A stretch of DNA of 64,000 bases from Paralithodes platypus (GCA_032716605.1 CM064502.1:34840932-34904931); one strand, 5' to 3'; positions 32,065 through 44,784 are shown, counted from the first letter of the stretch. The notes: generated from the sequence alone by a model not told the origin. Program-made: numbers and translations.

Positions 32065-32494
32065 TTAACCCTCGTCTAGCGGGGGGTTTTGGGCTATTTT
32101 GGGCATATTCAGGCCCTCCTGAATGATCAATCAAGTATCTGCATGAAAAGAAATGTATTCAGTAAAAAACTAGGCGCTACAAGCTTCAAAATGAGACTAG
32201 AATGAGCTATGTAGCACTCGTCGTTTTGATGCAGTGGTACCACCAACATGGGAGTTTAGCCTATAGCGGCATATTTTTTCCAGCTACGCTCACTACTGGC
32301 TACACTACCGGCCTCTCGAGAACAGAGGGAGCGTGAGTCAGTGGGCGGCGGTAAGCCCTGGGTGTCGGCCGTGTGGCCTGCTGCGCTCCCGGCCATTTGC
32401 ACTTGATTTTAACCCTTTAAAAGCCTTAATAATGCTCCCAACTTGCTGTTTTTTAGATACAGACTTAAGTCGGGCCCCGCTCTTTAAGTGTTAA
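32065..32494 (-). mobile_element. TTAA-bounded non-autonomous element, family P2, second copy (430 bp, reverse)
   Basis: From TTAACCCTCGTCTAGCGGGG to CCGCTCTTTAAGTGTTAA. Ends are imperfectly inverted. Internally it is a diverged reverse complement of 16968-17397 (TCAGGCCCTCCTGAATGATC, CTAGGCGCTACAAGCTTC). Confidence 0.75.
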
Positions 32495-32634
32495 TGAAGA
32501 GAGACCTTTAAGTGTTAAAAATGTAAAATTAAACTTGATAAAGCGTCTGGATATCATAGATCTGAATATCTGAAACAAAGTCGTCTAACAAAAAATGCGT
32601 CCGTCATTTTACTGATTATTGTTTTGGGTCTATT

Positions 32635-32908
<274 letters not shown>

Positions 32909-34988
32909 TTAAAAAGTTAGGTCTTGTAATGAGGTAAAACTGTACTAAAAATCCAGATGGCGCTGGGGGTCTTATTCAAATGACTATCGTGTGTGATACA
33001 CCATTGAGGTGTTTTGATGGTTTTCGTGATTTAAGAGGTTTAATACAGTTCGCAACTATCTATGACACATAGTTGTGTAGTATATTTTTACTAGATTCAT
33101 AATATGATGGTTATATGCTCGTTAATGCAGTGAATATATAATTATTAACAAAGTTTGATACATAAATATCAGCTTCCTGAACAAGAAATTTAGTTTCATC
33201 TAATGTGGTGTAATAGGCTGGGTGAAATTTTAATACTCATTGAAATATTGTATTTACTTCCTTTTTAGTTACTAACAAATACGTGTTTCAGAAGAAATTG
33301 GCTGAACATACGGTATTATATTCTGTAGCTGTATAATTTGGCTGGTTGAATGTCTGCGCCTGCGCACTATAGTTTCTTTCCTACAAAACAAGCTATCGTG
33401 CGCTTTAAAGTTACCAACTTTTAATCCACTATCAAATCGGGCAGCTAAATATGTTGCCGGCTATATTTCTTATTAGACCAGTGACAGGAAATCAATCAAT
33501 GTGAATCAGAATGTCATAGAACACAGAGGCAGCAAATTACATACGTGGAGATGCAGGAAATTCGAGAAAGATGATGACAATTTGTTTTACAACACTGCCT
33601 TTTCCACGGGCGACTGTTTAGGTCGTCAGCTGACCGCGGCGGGATATACAGTACTCAGTGTTGCCCAGGTCTTCTTTTGTTCGCACCATTGGGCTAGTTA
33701 GGATTCGTTCAGAAGCGTAATTTGCGAGTTTCCATTTCAAACGATATTATATTCTTGATTTACAGTGTGATGGGGTGGATAGCCTCTGAAGTATTATCCT
33801 AACTAACTAACATTGAGGAAAGCAGAATTGGGCTGGTTCTATATACTATTAAAGTTGTAGAAGTGTCGAGTGTTGAGTAGCCTATAGCTAGGCTACATTT
33901 CATACAAACGTTCATCATGGCTTTCTGTTGGTTGTACTATACATGTATGGTAGCCTATGTGGTGGTGACTGAATAGCCTAATTAAGTGATTGTTTGTGAG
34001 GGGGGATTGGGACATTGATGCAGATTTGATGAGTGCATGATTGTGATAATTGTGATAATAATAATTGTATTTAAATGATGTGACACGTAGGCCACTACTC
34101 ATACAGTAGGCTATATGGGACTAGGCCTAGTTATATTTGGGGAACTCATAGTATCATGCATGCATGGCTGTTAAAGATAAACATATCAGAAAATGTGTGT
34201 GATAGGATTAAAATAGCTGAAATTGTCTGTTGTGCGGTATTAAGTGATTGGGCTACTTTTGGGCGAGTTTGGAGATGTGATGTGCGCTGCCAACCTTGGA
34301 ATACACACACACACACACACGCACGCACGACACAATCTATAACTGAAAATTTTACCTTTATTAAGGCTATAATCCACATTATATTAAGATTTCCATCTGT
34401 GAGAAACAAATATCTACCACCATTACTGCTATTGTGCACATATGTGCACAGGTAATGTCAAATTTAATAAAGTAAGTTAAGTGGGGAAGAGATATTTACT
34501 GTCCGAGAAGTTTCGTATAATGACTATTATGGGTAGCGAACACTAGGCATCAATTTATTATGCGCTTGCCAGATCTGAAACTAGTTTATAATTGTATAAT
34601 CTAATATCCAGTAAAGTGGCTAATGACGATTATTTTATAAGTTCATCTCGAGTTTTTATACACATCATTTTAATTTAGGACATGGATACCTATCTATTAA
34701 AATATAAACAGGCCTACTTTTCGAATGACTGCCATGTGTTTGTGTGGGCCTAATCAAATATGTTTTATTAATCATAAATACTTTGCATATTGGACAATGT
34801 ACTGAATAGAATGTTAGAGTAATATGTCTGTAACATTCATGACTATAGAAATCCAGTGATATTTTGATGACTGTGATTTAAAAATTTGAATTCACTCGAT
34901 GGCAACAGATTTGGGTTCGGTGCGAACCTAAGGCGGGAAAAATAGCAGACAATTTTTGTATTTTCCCCCATTGTGACACGTGACTTAC
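32909..34988. other. No recognised gene; AT-rich with a CA microsatellite and a short repeat remnant
   Basis: I see no supported gene. A fragment at about 33740-33810 (TTGATTTACAGTGTGATGGG, GGATAGCCTCTGAAGT) resembles a repeat that recurs at 38.75 and 39.23 kb. A (CA)n/(CG-CA) microsatellite lies at 34303-34330. Short open frames of 60-100 codons lack any known motif. Confidence 0.45.
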
Positions 34989-35098
34989 ATGTCGAGGGTG
35001 AAGCCGTCAGTGAGGTAGAGGTATTCCTTGAGCGAGGACGAACATCTTAACAGTCGGAACCTGCGACACTCTACGGAGATACTGCTGCCAGATTCAGG
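34989..35098 (-). CDS. Candidate exon of a secreted Cys-containing protein (host gene)
   Basis: On the minus strand an excellent acceptor (polypyrimidine tract, TTCGTTCCCAG|CCTGAATC) and donor (GACAT|GTAAGT) bound a 110-bp block. It is open in one frame only: PESGSSISVECRRFRLLRCS then SSLKEYLYLTDGFTLD. Third positions are GC-rich compared with the AT-rich surroundings, as expected for coding sequence. It starts in phase 0 and ends in phase 2. It cannot follow the exon at 53676-53805 directly, which ends in phase 1, so a linking exon would be needed if they belong to one gene. No domain recognised. Confidence 0.5.
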
Positions 35099-35519
35099 CT
35101 GGGAACGAAATAAACAAAATAACAACATTCTTTATGCAAGGGGTATGGGTTCATTACTACAATTAATATAGTATAATGCTCTCTCTTTATAATCATGTCG
35201 TTATAAAAATTGTTAACCTGGTAAATACGTCAATCATGTTTTTTAAAGTGCCGTCAGTGCGAAAGAAAATTTGGACAATTTGCAATATTTTCTGTGTAAA
35301 GCATTATTACTTCTCCAAATGCACATATTTTACTTGTATAATGAACATGTGAACATTGAAGAACTAGAAAATAGGTATAAAGAGCAAATAGCCAGTGAAA
35401 AACTGTATAATTGTTATTAGAGGTGTGGGGGTTGGCGTGTGAGGGAGCACAACATAGGTGTGCCTTCGTTGCTTGCCTGAAGCATACTGAGCATCCCAGC
35501 TGTATACCGCATAATATGT

Positions 35520-35705
35520 AAGAAGGAGGAGGGAGGTAGGGGAGGGTAAGTGGACATATTTCAGGCAGGAGGTAGGAAGTAGGAGTTAAATTGGAGAGAA
35601 AATGTGCAATAAAGAAGGAGGAAGGAAGTGGAGAGAGAAAGGGATGGAGGAGAGGGAGGAGGGGGGGAGGTAAGACACATGTAAGGGGAAGGCAGGAGGT
35701 AGACG
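35520..35705. repeat. GGA/GGT-rich purine tract
   Basis: About 185 bp of imperfect GGA-rich sequence, strongly purine-biased on the plus strand. A 155-codon minus-strand frame over it is low-complexity Leu/Pro/Ser and not supported as a gene. Confidence 0.7.
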
Positions 35706-35794
35706 AAAGGAAACAAGCCACCTAAACACATATTGCTTCCACTTCACCAGCATTAGGGTATTTTTTTGTGGTTTTTATATAGACTATGTTCCGG

Positions 35795-36075
35795 AAAGAA
35801 TGTCACATTTGCCCCATAAAGCATTCCGGAAGGAACATCGCCATTCTTGGGCTAATTCAACCCATACTGTACTTCTTGAAAAGAGTGAAAAGGATTTTGC
35901 CTCATCAACTCACTTCCTCTTACTAGTTCCCTGCAATACCTTTCTACATGCTGCAATGTTGCATCTCTTTTACTCTTCTATCACTAATACAATAATCAGT
36001 GTTCTTCAGAGCTCTCTCAGTACATACCCTCTCCCTTGTGGCAATTGCGAGGCACCCACCGTTCAACACAGTCCC
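35795..36075 (+). pseudogene. LINE-C copy 2: C-terminal fragment
   Basis: Reads, with frame breaks, ...HTVLLEKSEKDFASSTHFL and a QSSLSTYPLPCGNCEAPTVQ-type stretch, the same family as 13371-13888. Truncated on both sides. Confidence 0.65.
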
Positions 36076-36464
36076 ACTTTCAAGGACAGGGGCAAGGGCA
36101 TACTTGAGAGTGAGGATGACAGGGGAGAACTAACGATTATAGGTAGAAAAATTGTCAAGGTCGCTAGTTGTTTAGATGGTGGCGTGTGAGGATAGCCGTA
36201 TGAAGAAAGATAGCCCGAATCCGAGGAGATAGAGTTCATAACTGGAGAGGGGGTATGAGCAAAGATGAACCACGTTGTCCGCGAGTGAACATGTAAACCA
36301 GGGGCTGCAGGCAACGAGGCAGTAAAGCTTCTATTGCTGTTGTTGGAGGAGTGGCGAGGAGTGCCGTGGGCACCATCAGATAGAGGTTGGAAGAGGCTTG
36401 TGGTGAATATGTAAGTGGATGTAGAAGCTTTGGACATCAGCTAAGGATTGGTTGACATTTTCCA
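36076..36464. other. Unassigned segment between LINE-C copies
   Basis: A minus-strand frame (36437-36063) is Ser/Thr/Pro-rich with no known motif. No supported gene. Confidence 0.35.
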
Positions 36465-37515
36465 TAACCTATCAACACCGGTGTTCCTCAGGGTTCTGTC
36501 TTATCTCCAGTTCTCTTTCTAATATTAATTAATGATCTCAACTGCACCTCCAGACCTATCCTATCATATGATGATGACTGTACCTTACACTATGATACTA
36601 GATTTCCACAACGACCCAACATGCAATCACTCAAAAACTCACATGATGAAGCCATAGCATGCCTATCTTCTGATCTATCAACTATTTCTGATTGGGGTCG
36701 AGATAATCTTGTTACTGTCATGCTTCCAAAACCCAATTTCTCCACATGTCTATCCCTTATACTTAAAAAATACACAAATCAGTCCTTTACCTTCTCTCTA
36801 TATTCATGGTGTTTCTTTTCCTTCTGACTTTTCTTGGAAAGATCGTATTACCACTCTTGCTAAAAACAGTTTCCAGAAGATAGGTTTGCTCAACCATCTC
36901 CGTAGGTTCTTCATCCCCGCAGAGCTTGTTGCACTGCATAGAAGCATAGTGCGCCCATGTATCGAGTATTGCTCGCATGTTTGGGGATGCTTAACCCATA
37001 CCGCACTTCTCGAAAGGGTAGAGTCAAAAGCATTTTGTCTCATCAACGCACCTCCTCTTACTAATTCCCTACAATTTCTCACTACACGCCACAGTGTTGC
37101 ATCTTTCTCACTCATCTACCTCTACTACAATAATCAGTGTTCTCCAGAGCTTTCTCAGGGTATACGTCCTCCCTTACAGAGAGTGGGGGCCACCCGCCTT
37201 TCAACACATTCCCACCCCTATTCTGTCCAAGAGCGGTGGTGGGGAGAGAGACTTCTGCTTTGATATCAGTACCTTCCACTTAGTAGCATTTTTTTTTTAG
37301 AATGAGTCCGGATTGCCTAGTAGGGGCCGCAAGGTCTGTGCAGTCTGTGTATTTATGTAACTCTATGTAACTCTAACCCAAGAGTGAACCAATTTTCGCA
37401 GTCTTTCTTCTACTCAAAAAGTAAGCTTTGGAACTCTCTCCCTCAATCTATCTTTTGCTCATCCTATGATTTAAACTGTTTCAAGCTCTGTGTATCCAGA
37501 CATTTTGCCATCTAA
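36465..37515 (+). pseudogene. LINE-C copy 3: reverse transcriptase and C-terminus
   Basis: Begins inside RT with NTGVPQGSVLSPVLFLI. The palm motif is changed to SYDDDCTLHY. Then AIACLSSDLSTISDWGRDNL, a frame change, DRITTLAKNSFQKIGLLNHL, IVRPCIEYCSHVWG, ESKAFCLINAPPLTNSLQFL, and finally WNSLPQSIFCSSYDLNCFKL near 37430-37490. About 140 bp of unrelated sequence (37236-37375) interrupts the C-terminus. Several frame shifts make it inactive. Confidence 0.75.
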
Positions 37516-38488
37516 TACCTTAGGGTGTTGGCAAGTAAACACTAGCTGGCAACTGCTCAGATCACCCCTAGCGGGGTGCGTGCCTCCTCCGAAAACTAAA
37601 TTCCTCGTGACTGTGTACGTACAGTACATGAATTGTCGGACCACGCTTCCTCACAGAAGCAGCGTTCAAGCTGTATTTTAGGTGTCTCTCAGACCCTGAT
37701 GATACTGCTAGACTCTGATAAGCATCAAGACAATAGATAAATATATGCCAACCAGGGAGGAAATAGAGGAGATTGAAGAGCCGATTCTGCCAGGGTAGAG
37801 GGGCACGTGGGCACGTACATATGATACTGTATATTCCCCTCCTTCTCTATCTGGTGTGTTTACGTTTACGTTGAGGGACCAGCAGAGGGCTGCTCTCGAG
37901 CGGCATGATATGCGGGGGTTGTGCATTAGGACTTGTGCTTGGGGACAGGATCAGGATTAGGGATGCAATGATGGGTGATCCTAGTTCTAAAAAAATCAAG
38001 AGTGGGGCTATTAACTACTGTACATGAAATGGGAGGTGGTTCCACTCTTGGATACTGCAGGGGGGAAATTATTGTCTAAATATGTCCGTGCTTGCCTGAT
38101 ACGTGCGGTATTTTAGGTTGTGGCTGTGTCTCGTAAATCGTATACGTGTTGGTTGTTAATATATATCGTTGTTAGTGATTTTATATAACATCTGTTGTCT
38201 GTGCATTAATTTTGTCTTCTTGTTGCAAGTGGGTCTAGTCTATTGTCTTGTTTGAGTAAAGTGGCAGATGTAGTGTGTAATCACATATGATCCATCATAT
38301 AGCTTTGTTTTGTATGGCCTTTAGATTATTTATGTTTTTGTGAGTGTGTTGTTCAAAGACGGCAGAACAAGTGTTTTAAATGCTGGAATGTTATGTCATC
38401 ATCCTGATTAATCAGCTATTAAGAAGATCTTGTACCGAAATAGGTAGTATAGTAGGCAAACATGGCATTTAACTGAAGTAGAGACATA
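37516..38488. other. No recognised feature
   Basis: About 970 bp with no supported gene, repeat or inverted ends recognised. Confidence 0.45.
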
Positions 38489-38647
38489 GGGTGATATTCT
38501 TAAAAAATATAATTCCCTTCGCAGCCCCTAATACCGATCGAATATTGTGGGAATGACTGTAGTTTTAAGAGAGTACACGGATTAGCACTTATTTCTAAAG
38601 GTAACGTAGATAACTGCGAAGGGAAAGAATTGTTTAAGAATACGGGT
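38489..38647. mobile_element. Small MITE with about 35-bp inverted ends
   Basis: GGGTGATATTCTTAAAAAAT... ATTCCCTTCGCAG at the left is mirrored by CTGCGAAGGGAAAGAATTG... AAGAATACGGGTC at the right. 159 bp, non-coding. Superfamily unknown. Confidence 0.6.
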
Positions 38648-38744
38648 CATAGTAATTTCATATTTTGTCCAATATGTACCAATAGATCAGTTGCTAAGAG
38701 ATTTAATTTACCGTCCGCTGAAATCAAAGCAACGCAAGGGACTG

Positions 38745-38845
38745 GAGTTATCGAAAATGGGCTCCAGTCCTGTCGCTATTCTTGACTTACAGTGTGCTGG
38801 CTTAATAATCCAAAAGAGTTGATAGCCTCTGAAGTCCTACTTTAA
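38745..38845. repeat. Dispersed hairpin-bearing repeat, copy 1
   Basis: GGGACTGGAG ... CTCCAGTCCTG can pair as a stem-loop and is followed by TTCTTGACTTACAGTGTGCT and GTTGATAGCCTCTGAAGTCC. A diverged copy is at 39228-39350 and a remnant near 33.75 kb. Confidence 0.55.
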
Positions 38846-38879
38846 TTAAGCAAAAAATAAATATAATTGACTGTATAGT

Positions 38880-38937
38880 CTTGAGTCGGCTACCCCCAAA
38901 ATGGGGATTGGGCTTGAGCATATAGATAGATAGATAG
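38880..38937 (+). repeat. LINE-D 3' tail fragment with (ATAG)n
   Basis: CTTGAGTCGGCTACCCCCAA ... GGGGATTGGGCTTGAGCATA, then ATAG repeats. Nearly identical to the 3' end of the LINE at 40345-41205. Confidence 0.7.
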
Positions 38938-39227
38938 ACTGTATAGTACTGACCGTAAAAACCATTTCACACTGCTGTTGGCTCGAGAGTGGCAGTCGCA
39001 CGATCACCTTGCTTCCTTTACCAAGTTCATAAGTCTCCCCACATTTACCACCTGTGTCAGATAAAACCGAAATTTGTATTTGATCTTATTTAATTATTAT
39101 TATATAATTATTTAGTAAGCACTCATAACATTACTCACAGAGACTCTTTGATTTGAATGTGCACAAACACACTGTCTTGCTACTTCAGTGATATAACATT
39201 TATGGTAATTGAAGTAATATATAAAGG

Positions 39228-39350
39228 ACAAGGGACTGGAGTTCTCGTTAAGGGGTTTCAGTCCTGACGTTATTCTTGACTTTAAGTGTGCTGGCTTAAT
39301 ATTAATAATCCAAGACGGTTGATAGCCTCTGCAGTCCTATTTTAACTAAC
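39228..39350. repeat. Dispersed hairpin-bearing repeat, copy 2
   Basis: GGGACTGGAGTTCTCG ... TTTCAGTCCTG stem-loop, then TTCTTGACTTTAAGTGTGCT and GGTTGATAGCCTCTGCAGTC. Diverged from the copy at 38.75 kb; the left stem changed with a partial match on the right. Confidence 0.55.
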
Positions 39351-40344
39351 TATATAAAGGAGATATTGTTCCTGAACTGCGTAAGGTATCTGCAAGAGAG
39401 GGGATTGTCATCAGAACGAAGGCTTATTTAAATTTGATGGTAATTGACTTGCACATTACATGTAGAGCTCCGGAGTGACAAACACCTGTCATATGATGTG
39501 GCATACTTGTCACACAAATTCTACCATGGCGGAATAAAGTGGATCATCGGTATGTGTCTGTTAATCTGTTTACATGTCACCAGGATGTCATAATTAAACG
39601 ACTAGATTTAGATAATATTTGGTCATTAGCTTTGCTTGGTAACAGAATAGAAAATATATTTTCCCATAAAGCAACTCCACCTCGTAATGGCCATATTATT
39701 TATATTTTGGTACCAATAATCTGTTCTCTTCTATTGTATCCGAGCAAATAGGTTTGACCTTGTAAGATGGGTTGGGGCATGTTCATGTATGTGATGATTA
39801 CATGCAACATCGCTTCCAAAGCTTGGATGTGTGGTCTACGGCTGTGTTGCCAATTTAGCTACTTCCCCGCTTGATCTAGAGGCAAATTTGTACATCTAGC
39901 GACATGAATTCTAGCGACATTCTGTAGATTTGAGCCATTATAGTGATATTGTTGGGATTGTGCCATTATTATAGCGTTTATTGGCATGTATTCACTATCT
40001 AGCGGACTTGATTTGGTAATCCAGGCTACGGAGCTTTCTCGTGTATATGTGTTGCTCTGATATAATAATACTAATAACAATGTATGTACAGTATGTATGT
40101 ATGTATGTATATACTCACACAGTAAAAACAATTGTTTTTATAAAAACACAAAAACGGTGTTTTGAGGAACATTTTACGTTTTTGGCGCGTTGCATTTAAT
40201 ACATATATGTTTATATCAAAACATGTGTTTAAAAATGAAACAATCTGAAGTTTCATGTGTTTTTGTAAACGCTGTCTTGTGTTGTCATATTGTGAACGAG
40301 CAAATATAATTAGATGCAACATTCGTGGATATATTAAAACTTTG
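39351..40344. other. No recognised gene; (TGTA)n microsatellite
   Basis: A short (GTAT)n tract lies at about 40081-40115. The segment around 40110-40320 is rich in AAAACA/TGTTTT motifs and resembles 44590-44780 on the other side of the TIR element. Nothing else is supported. Confidence 0.4.
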
Positions 40345-41205
40345 ATTTCCTGTGGATGTTATTATCCATTTTAAAACAACACTGTATCAAGGAATTGTTG
40401 TGCCAACAGTAATGTATGGGGCTGAGACATGGGCTCTGAAGAAAAAGGAGAAAAGAGGGCTGGATGTGATGGAGATGAGCTGCTTGAGGAGTATGTGTGG
40501 AGTTACTCGTAGAGACAGATTGAGGAATGAAGAGATACGTAGGAGAGTGGGGCAGCAGGAACATTTGTCAGCCAGAGTGGACAGAAGGGTGCTGAGCTGG
40601 TATGGTCATGTTGAACGAATGGGAGATGAAAGGCTTACAAAGAGAATATGTGAGTCAGTTACAAGGGGAGATAGAAGGGCAGGAAGACCCCCATTGAGAT
40701 GGAGAGACTGTGTAAGAAAGGCTTTGGATGATAGAAGAATGACTATTGATCAGGCAGGGGAAGTGGTGGTGGACAGGAGTGAATGGAGAATGCTTGTGAA
40801 TAGTTGAGTGAACACGTGGTCATATGCAGTAAGGGGTCGGGCGCAAGTTGGACTAGATACTAGTCCATCAGGCGCCTGGCCCGGGGAGACGATTAATATG
40901 AAGGGTGCGCCTGGAAGTGTGGTTGGAGGGCTTGTGGCTTTGGCTCCGCTGCATGTCTGCCTGCCGAGATCGGAACCTCTCCGGGTGGTCGGGGGCCGTG
41001 GGGGTGCTGGAGCGACCTTGGTGACCCTGGTCTCTGGGTCTTCTCCTGGGTGACCTGGATGTGTGTGAGTTTGTGCTTTTTATCTGTGTTTATTTGTTGT
41101 TTTATGTTGTATTGTGTTTTCCCTGTTCTTGCTCTGTCTTGAGTCAGCTACCCCCAAAATGGGGATTGGGCCTGAGCATATAGATAGATAGATAGATAGA
41201 AAACA
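40345..41205 (+). pseudogene. LINE-D (5'-truncated): ORF2 C-terminus, 3' UTR and (ATAG)n tail
   Basis: A 151-codon frame (40352-40807) holds VVPTVMYGAETWALKKKEKR, VMEMSCLRSMCGVTRRDRL, SWYGHVERMGDERLTKRI and GRPPLRWRDCVRKALDDR, the C-terminal region common to many arthropod LINE ORF2s. No RT palm is included, so the copy is strongly 5'-truncated. A GC-rich 3' UTR follows (about 40850-41050), then CTTGAGTCAGCTACCCCCAA and a (ATAG)n tail at 41180-41203. The frame itself is intact, suggesting a fairly young insertion. Clade not fixed. Confidence 0.8.
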
Positions 41206-42532
41206 ACATAAATAATGAATATTTTTACTTGTATAACGACTACAAGTGTTTACAAGAAAACATAAGGGCCCGAATTCAGAACAGTGGTTTAAACCTCGGA
41301 TTTCGGGGCAGGTTTAAACCCGGGATTGAGATTACTCGATCCTGGATCGAACACAAAGGTTTATCCGTATTCAGAACACGGGATTGAGATCGAGATCGAG
41401 TAATCCACGGCTTAAAACTCTGTTTAAGTCGAAGGTTTGCAACAGCCTATCACAGTGCCGTACGGAATGCAGTTAGCCAATAAGCACATGAATGAGCCAT
41501 TTTATCTATATCATATTTCTAATGCCGTCACTGCCTATTTTAGAAGTGTAATACGTGAAGCATGGCCTGCGATTGGCTAAGCGAGTCAGTCAACCTTCAT
41601 TCTGGCTTACTTCTTGCGTTTATTTTTTCTTTACTTCGCTTGTGTTACTTTATGATATATACATGATTATTGTGTTTCCTTTGATATTTAATAGCTCTTT
41701 AGATTCGGATAGCATTGTAATTTATTAAGTAATCATTAAAATTGCTTACACATATCTAGTTTAATGAATATATAAGGAATAATACAGATAATAAGTAAAT
41801 TATCAGGGAACTGATAAACTAGCCAATCATGAGCGTGCTGCTAGTTCTGCTGCTTCCACTGACTTTCACTTTTACCGACATAGGCTACGTGGATTCATGT
41901 CGCTTGTTTTAAGTAATAGCGAGCAATATAGTCATACAGTACTTACCATGGTGTTTATATATGCTCAACTTAATCATGGGGATTGTGATATAGTAATAGC
42001 ATGACGGGAAGCTAACGCGGACGAATTAAGACCAATTAATTTCGAGGTGAGAACGAAAGTGTAGGCTACGTGAGATAATGCTATTAAAATCTGTGTTACG
42101 GGCAACTCTATTCCACCCCTTAAACCAAACTTATACTTTGTTACTACATCTACCGCATGCTCAGTTCTGTTAATACCCAGTCAAATGGACAAATATAATT
42201 TGTATATAGTATACATAGCTCAACTGAAATACGTTGTAACCATTAACTATGTAGGCGAAAACAGTAGCCTAACCAATGTGACTCGTTATATAAACTATGC
42301 ATCATTACAACCTACTAGGCTATTAAAAAGACAACTCATGTCTCAAATAACTCTTATCCTGCTTGTTAAATGCATTTGCAAATAATGGTTCACTTGTGAT
42401 TCCGTATATATTGTAAGCTATATATTTTAATTTGTACAAAGGATTAACATTGTGAATGGATAAAGTAAATAATTATATTTGCTGTGCAACATGTAGGCTA
42501 ATGGACTAATAATATTGGTTCTATGGTAACCT

Positions 42533-43876
42533 AAAGCGGCAGTCACACTATGAAGACTTAAGGGAATTACCGCGGCGACTTAGAGGTCTTAACCTGACAA
42601 GCGCGATATAGACCTAGGTGCTAGGGTAGTTATTTGTGCATTTCTAGCCCTAGATTCTGACAGAATTCGTTATATTTACAATATAAAGCATTATTTGTTT
42701 TCGGTATGCTTTTATTTTACATATATGATGTATATATGAACCTTCAAGAGTGCTAAAATAAGTGGGAAAAGCATTTGGGTGGTGAAAAACGAAGATATTG
42801 GCCACCCGGTCATAATCTCAGGCGAGAGAGAGCCACAGGCAGCCCTCCCCTCTCGCTGTCTGGGAGTCAACTGAGAGGAGCGGGGCGGTGTGTGCCGGTG
42901 TCTGGGTGTTGCATAACGATCTTTTATGCAACCCACTTGTGCTACATTATCGCGGGAGAGAAAAATAACCGATAAATGATGATAATAAGAGGATAAATAT
43001 GTGATAATTGAGGAGGGGGGGGGGAGGGGGGAATAAGGTGGGGAAGGAGGGGAGGGGGAGGGGTGAGAAACACATGGATGAGTACTAGAGGGGAATTATC
43101 TCACCTAGAGACAAAATCCTTTGTTTTGATAGGCCCTTTTTTTTTTGGAAGGATTTTTTTATGGTCTTGCTTCCGTGAGGCCTATCACGTTCCCTATAGG
43201 AAGCCTTCCGTGAGGCCTATCGCGCTTGCCGGGTTAAGGAGGCCTTCATCTAAGTCACCGCGCGTCGTGGGTGGTCCCCGCGCATCCCCACGGTACAGTA
43301 CGGTACGATGGGTGGCCAGGATGGTCGTGGCTGGTTTCGATTTGCTTTGAACATGCAAGAAGCATGGAAAATTGGTCGCCGAGCTAGCCGCGGTCGTGAG
43401 GCAAGCGCCGTCACGCGCCCACCGGTATGCGCGTGAGGGGGACCGGTAGCCGACCGGTCAGCGCTGTGTGGCGCCATGCGTCGCCTGGGTACAAGGGATA
43501 TGGTGTTTGAAGTGACCGCAGATGATGGTGGAATGCTGAGGGTGATGGGTCTCTACCTGTTTATGTACCTGGTGGCTCGGGTCGGCCAGCGTCGTTTGGG
43601 AGTAGGGGACCTGCGTAACACGAAGGCCGTCAAGTTGCCTTCCTTTTGCCGTCCTGTTGCCTCGTTGCGCCGCATGACGCCGGCGGTCTGCTATGCTAGG
43701 TCTCCGTGTAGCCCCATCCAGTAGCCGCCATACGGCTACTGGATGCCGATGCCATCCAGCCTGCCTCAGGCAGACATTTACTCTTGGTCAAGTTACGGAT
43801 GATCGGCAAAGACAATCGGCACTCCTTGAGTCGCCGCGGTAATTACCTTAAGTCTTCATAGTGTGACCGCACCTTA
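42533..43876. mobile_element. Nested TIR element with GC-rich interior (1.34 kb)
   Basis: The left end GTCACACTATGAAGACTTAA ... ATTACCGCGGCGACT (42542-42580) is inverted at the right (43830-43876, GTCGCCGCGGTAATTACC ... TCATAGTGTGACCGC). The arms are about 45 bp and nearly perfect. The interior from about 43160 to 43800 is markedly GC- and CpG-rich compared with its AT-rich surroundings. It holds only short open frames with no known motif. The exact outer boundary and target duplication are unclear. Confidence 0.7.
43012..43070 (+). other. G-rich tract, potential G-quadruplex
   Basis: Repeated runs of 4 to 12 G (GGGGGGGGGG-A-GGGGGG and similar) inside the nested element. The plus strand could fold into G-quadruplexes. 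Confidence 0.6.
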
Positions 43877-44784
43877 ATACATGTGTATCGTATCTAATAA
43901 ATGTTCGCGGACATTTAAATATAATATTTGTATTATTCAGCTTAGAAGCATCTCAGGTTATCAAGCCATTAGCAACTATTATCGAATAACTACATCAGTG
44001 GTTAGGCTACGGCAGTGCTTCGTTCGTTTGGCACTTATTATATAACTATTAGTATGCTTCAACAATTTCCAACGTAATGTAAAAGCTGTTGCCGTTTTTT
44101 ACAATATAATGGAATCGGTTTCATGCCAGTTTGAGTTAGTTGGACATAATAATATGGTATTTTATCGGCGAGTAGAAGCCTTCGATCGATCGTCTGTCAA
44201 GCATCCCGCTGGTTTAAACCTCGGATTGACTGATTGAGCTGCATTCTTACACTTATCATTACTTATTTATGTAATCCTTACTTAGAATACCTCCAAAAAC
44301 TCTGCAAATAATAAGTGCCAGTCTTTGTTATTTTATATTATGGGTTCCTTATGGATTAGTGTAAGCAATCATGAGTAATTTAAGGTTTTTATAACTTCGA
44401 TCTAGAGTCAAACCTACCCTCCCGCAGGTTTAAACCTCGGATCGAGTAATTCGCGGATTGACTGGATAAGCGGCTCAGGATTTCATTCTGAATACCGATA
44501 GTCCTGGATTGAGTTTCAATCTCAGGTTTAAACCAGCGAGGAGGTTTAAACCACTGTTCTGAATTCGGGCCAAGGTGTTTAGAATAGAACACGTGTTTCA
44601 TTTATAAACGCCTAAATCCGTTTTATAAGTGTAACAAATCCTTAAACAAATGTTTTTGTTTATACAAAAACACTTGTTTTGTGTTTAAGGAAACACGCGT
44701 TTATATAACAATGCCAAAAATGTGTTTTAGAAGTGTAACAAACAAACGCATTTTTTGTGTTTTTGCAAAATCACCCTCTTTTTA

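Larger units (their letters stand above)
41267..44571. mobile_element. TIR DNA element (3.3 kb) with possible 3-bp AAG duplication
   Basis: GGCCCGAATTCAGAACAGTG then GTTTAAACCTC at the left is matched in inverted orientation at 44541-44571. AAG flanks both sides (41264-41266 and 44572-44574). Several GTTTAAACC and GATCGAGTAAT blocks are repeated subterminally on both sides. No transposase frame is seen, so it is non-autonomous or dead. It contains the GC-rich element at 42533-43876. Superfamily unresolved. Confidence 0.7.

Noticed and set aside
35254..35721. 155-codon minus-strand Leu/Pro/Ser ORF
   Set aside because: Mostly a GGA-rich purine tract read on the other strand; no motif.
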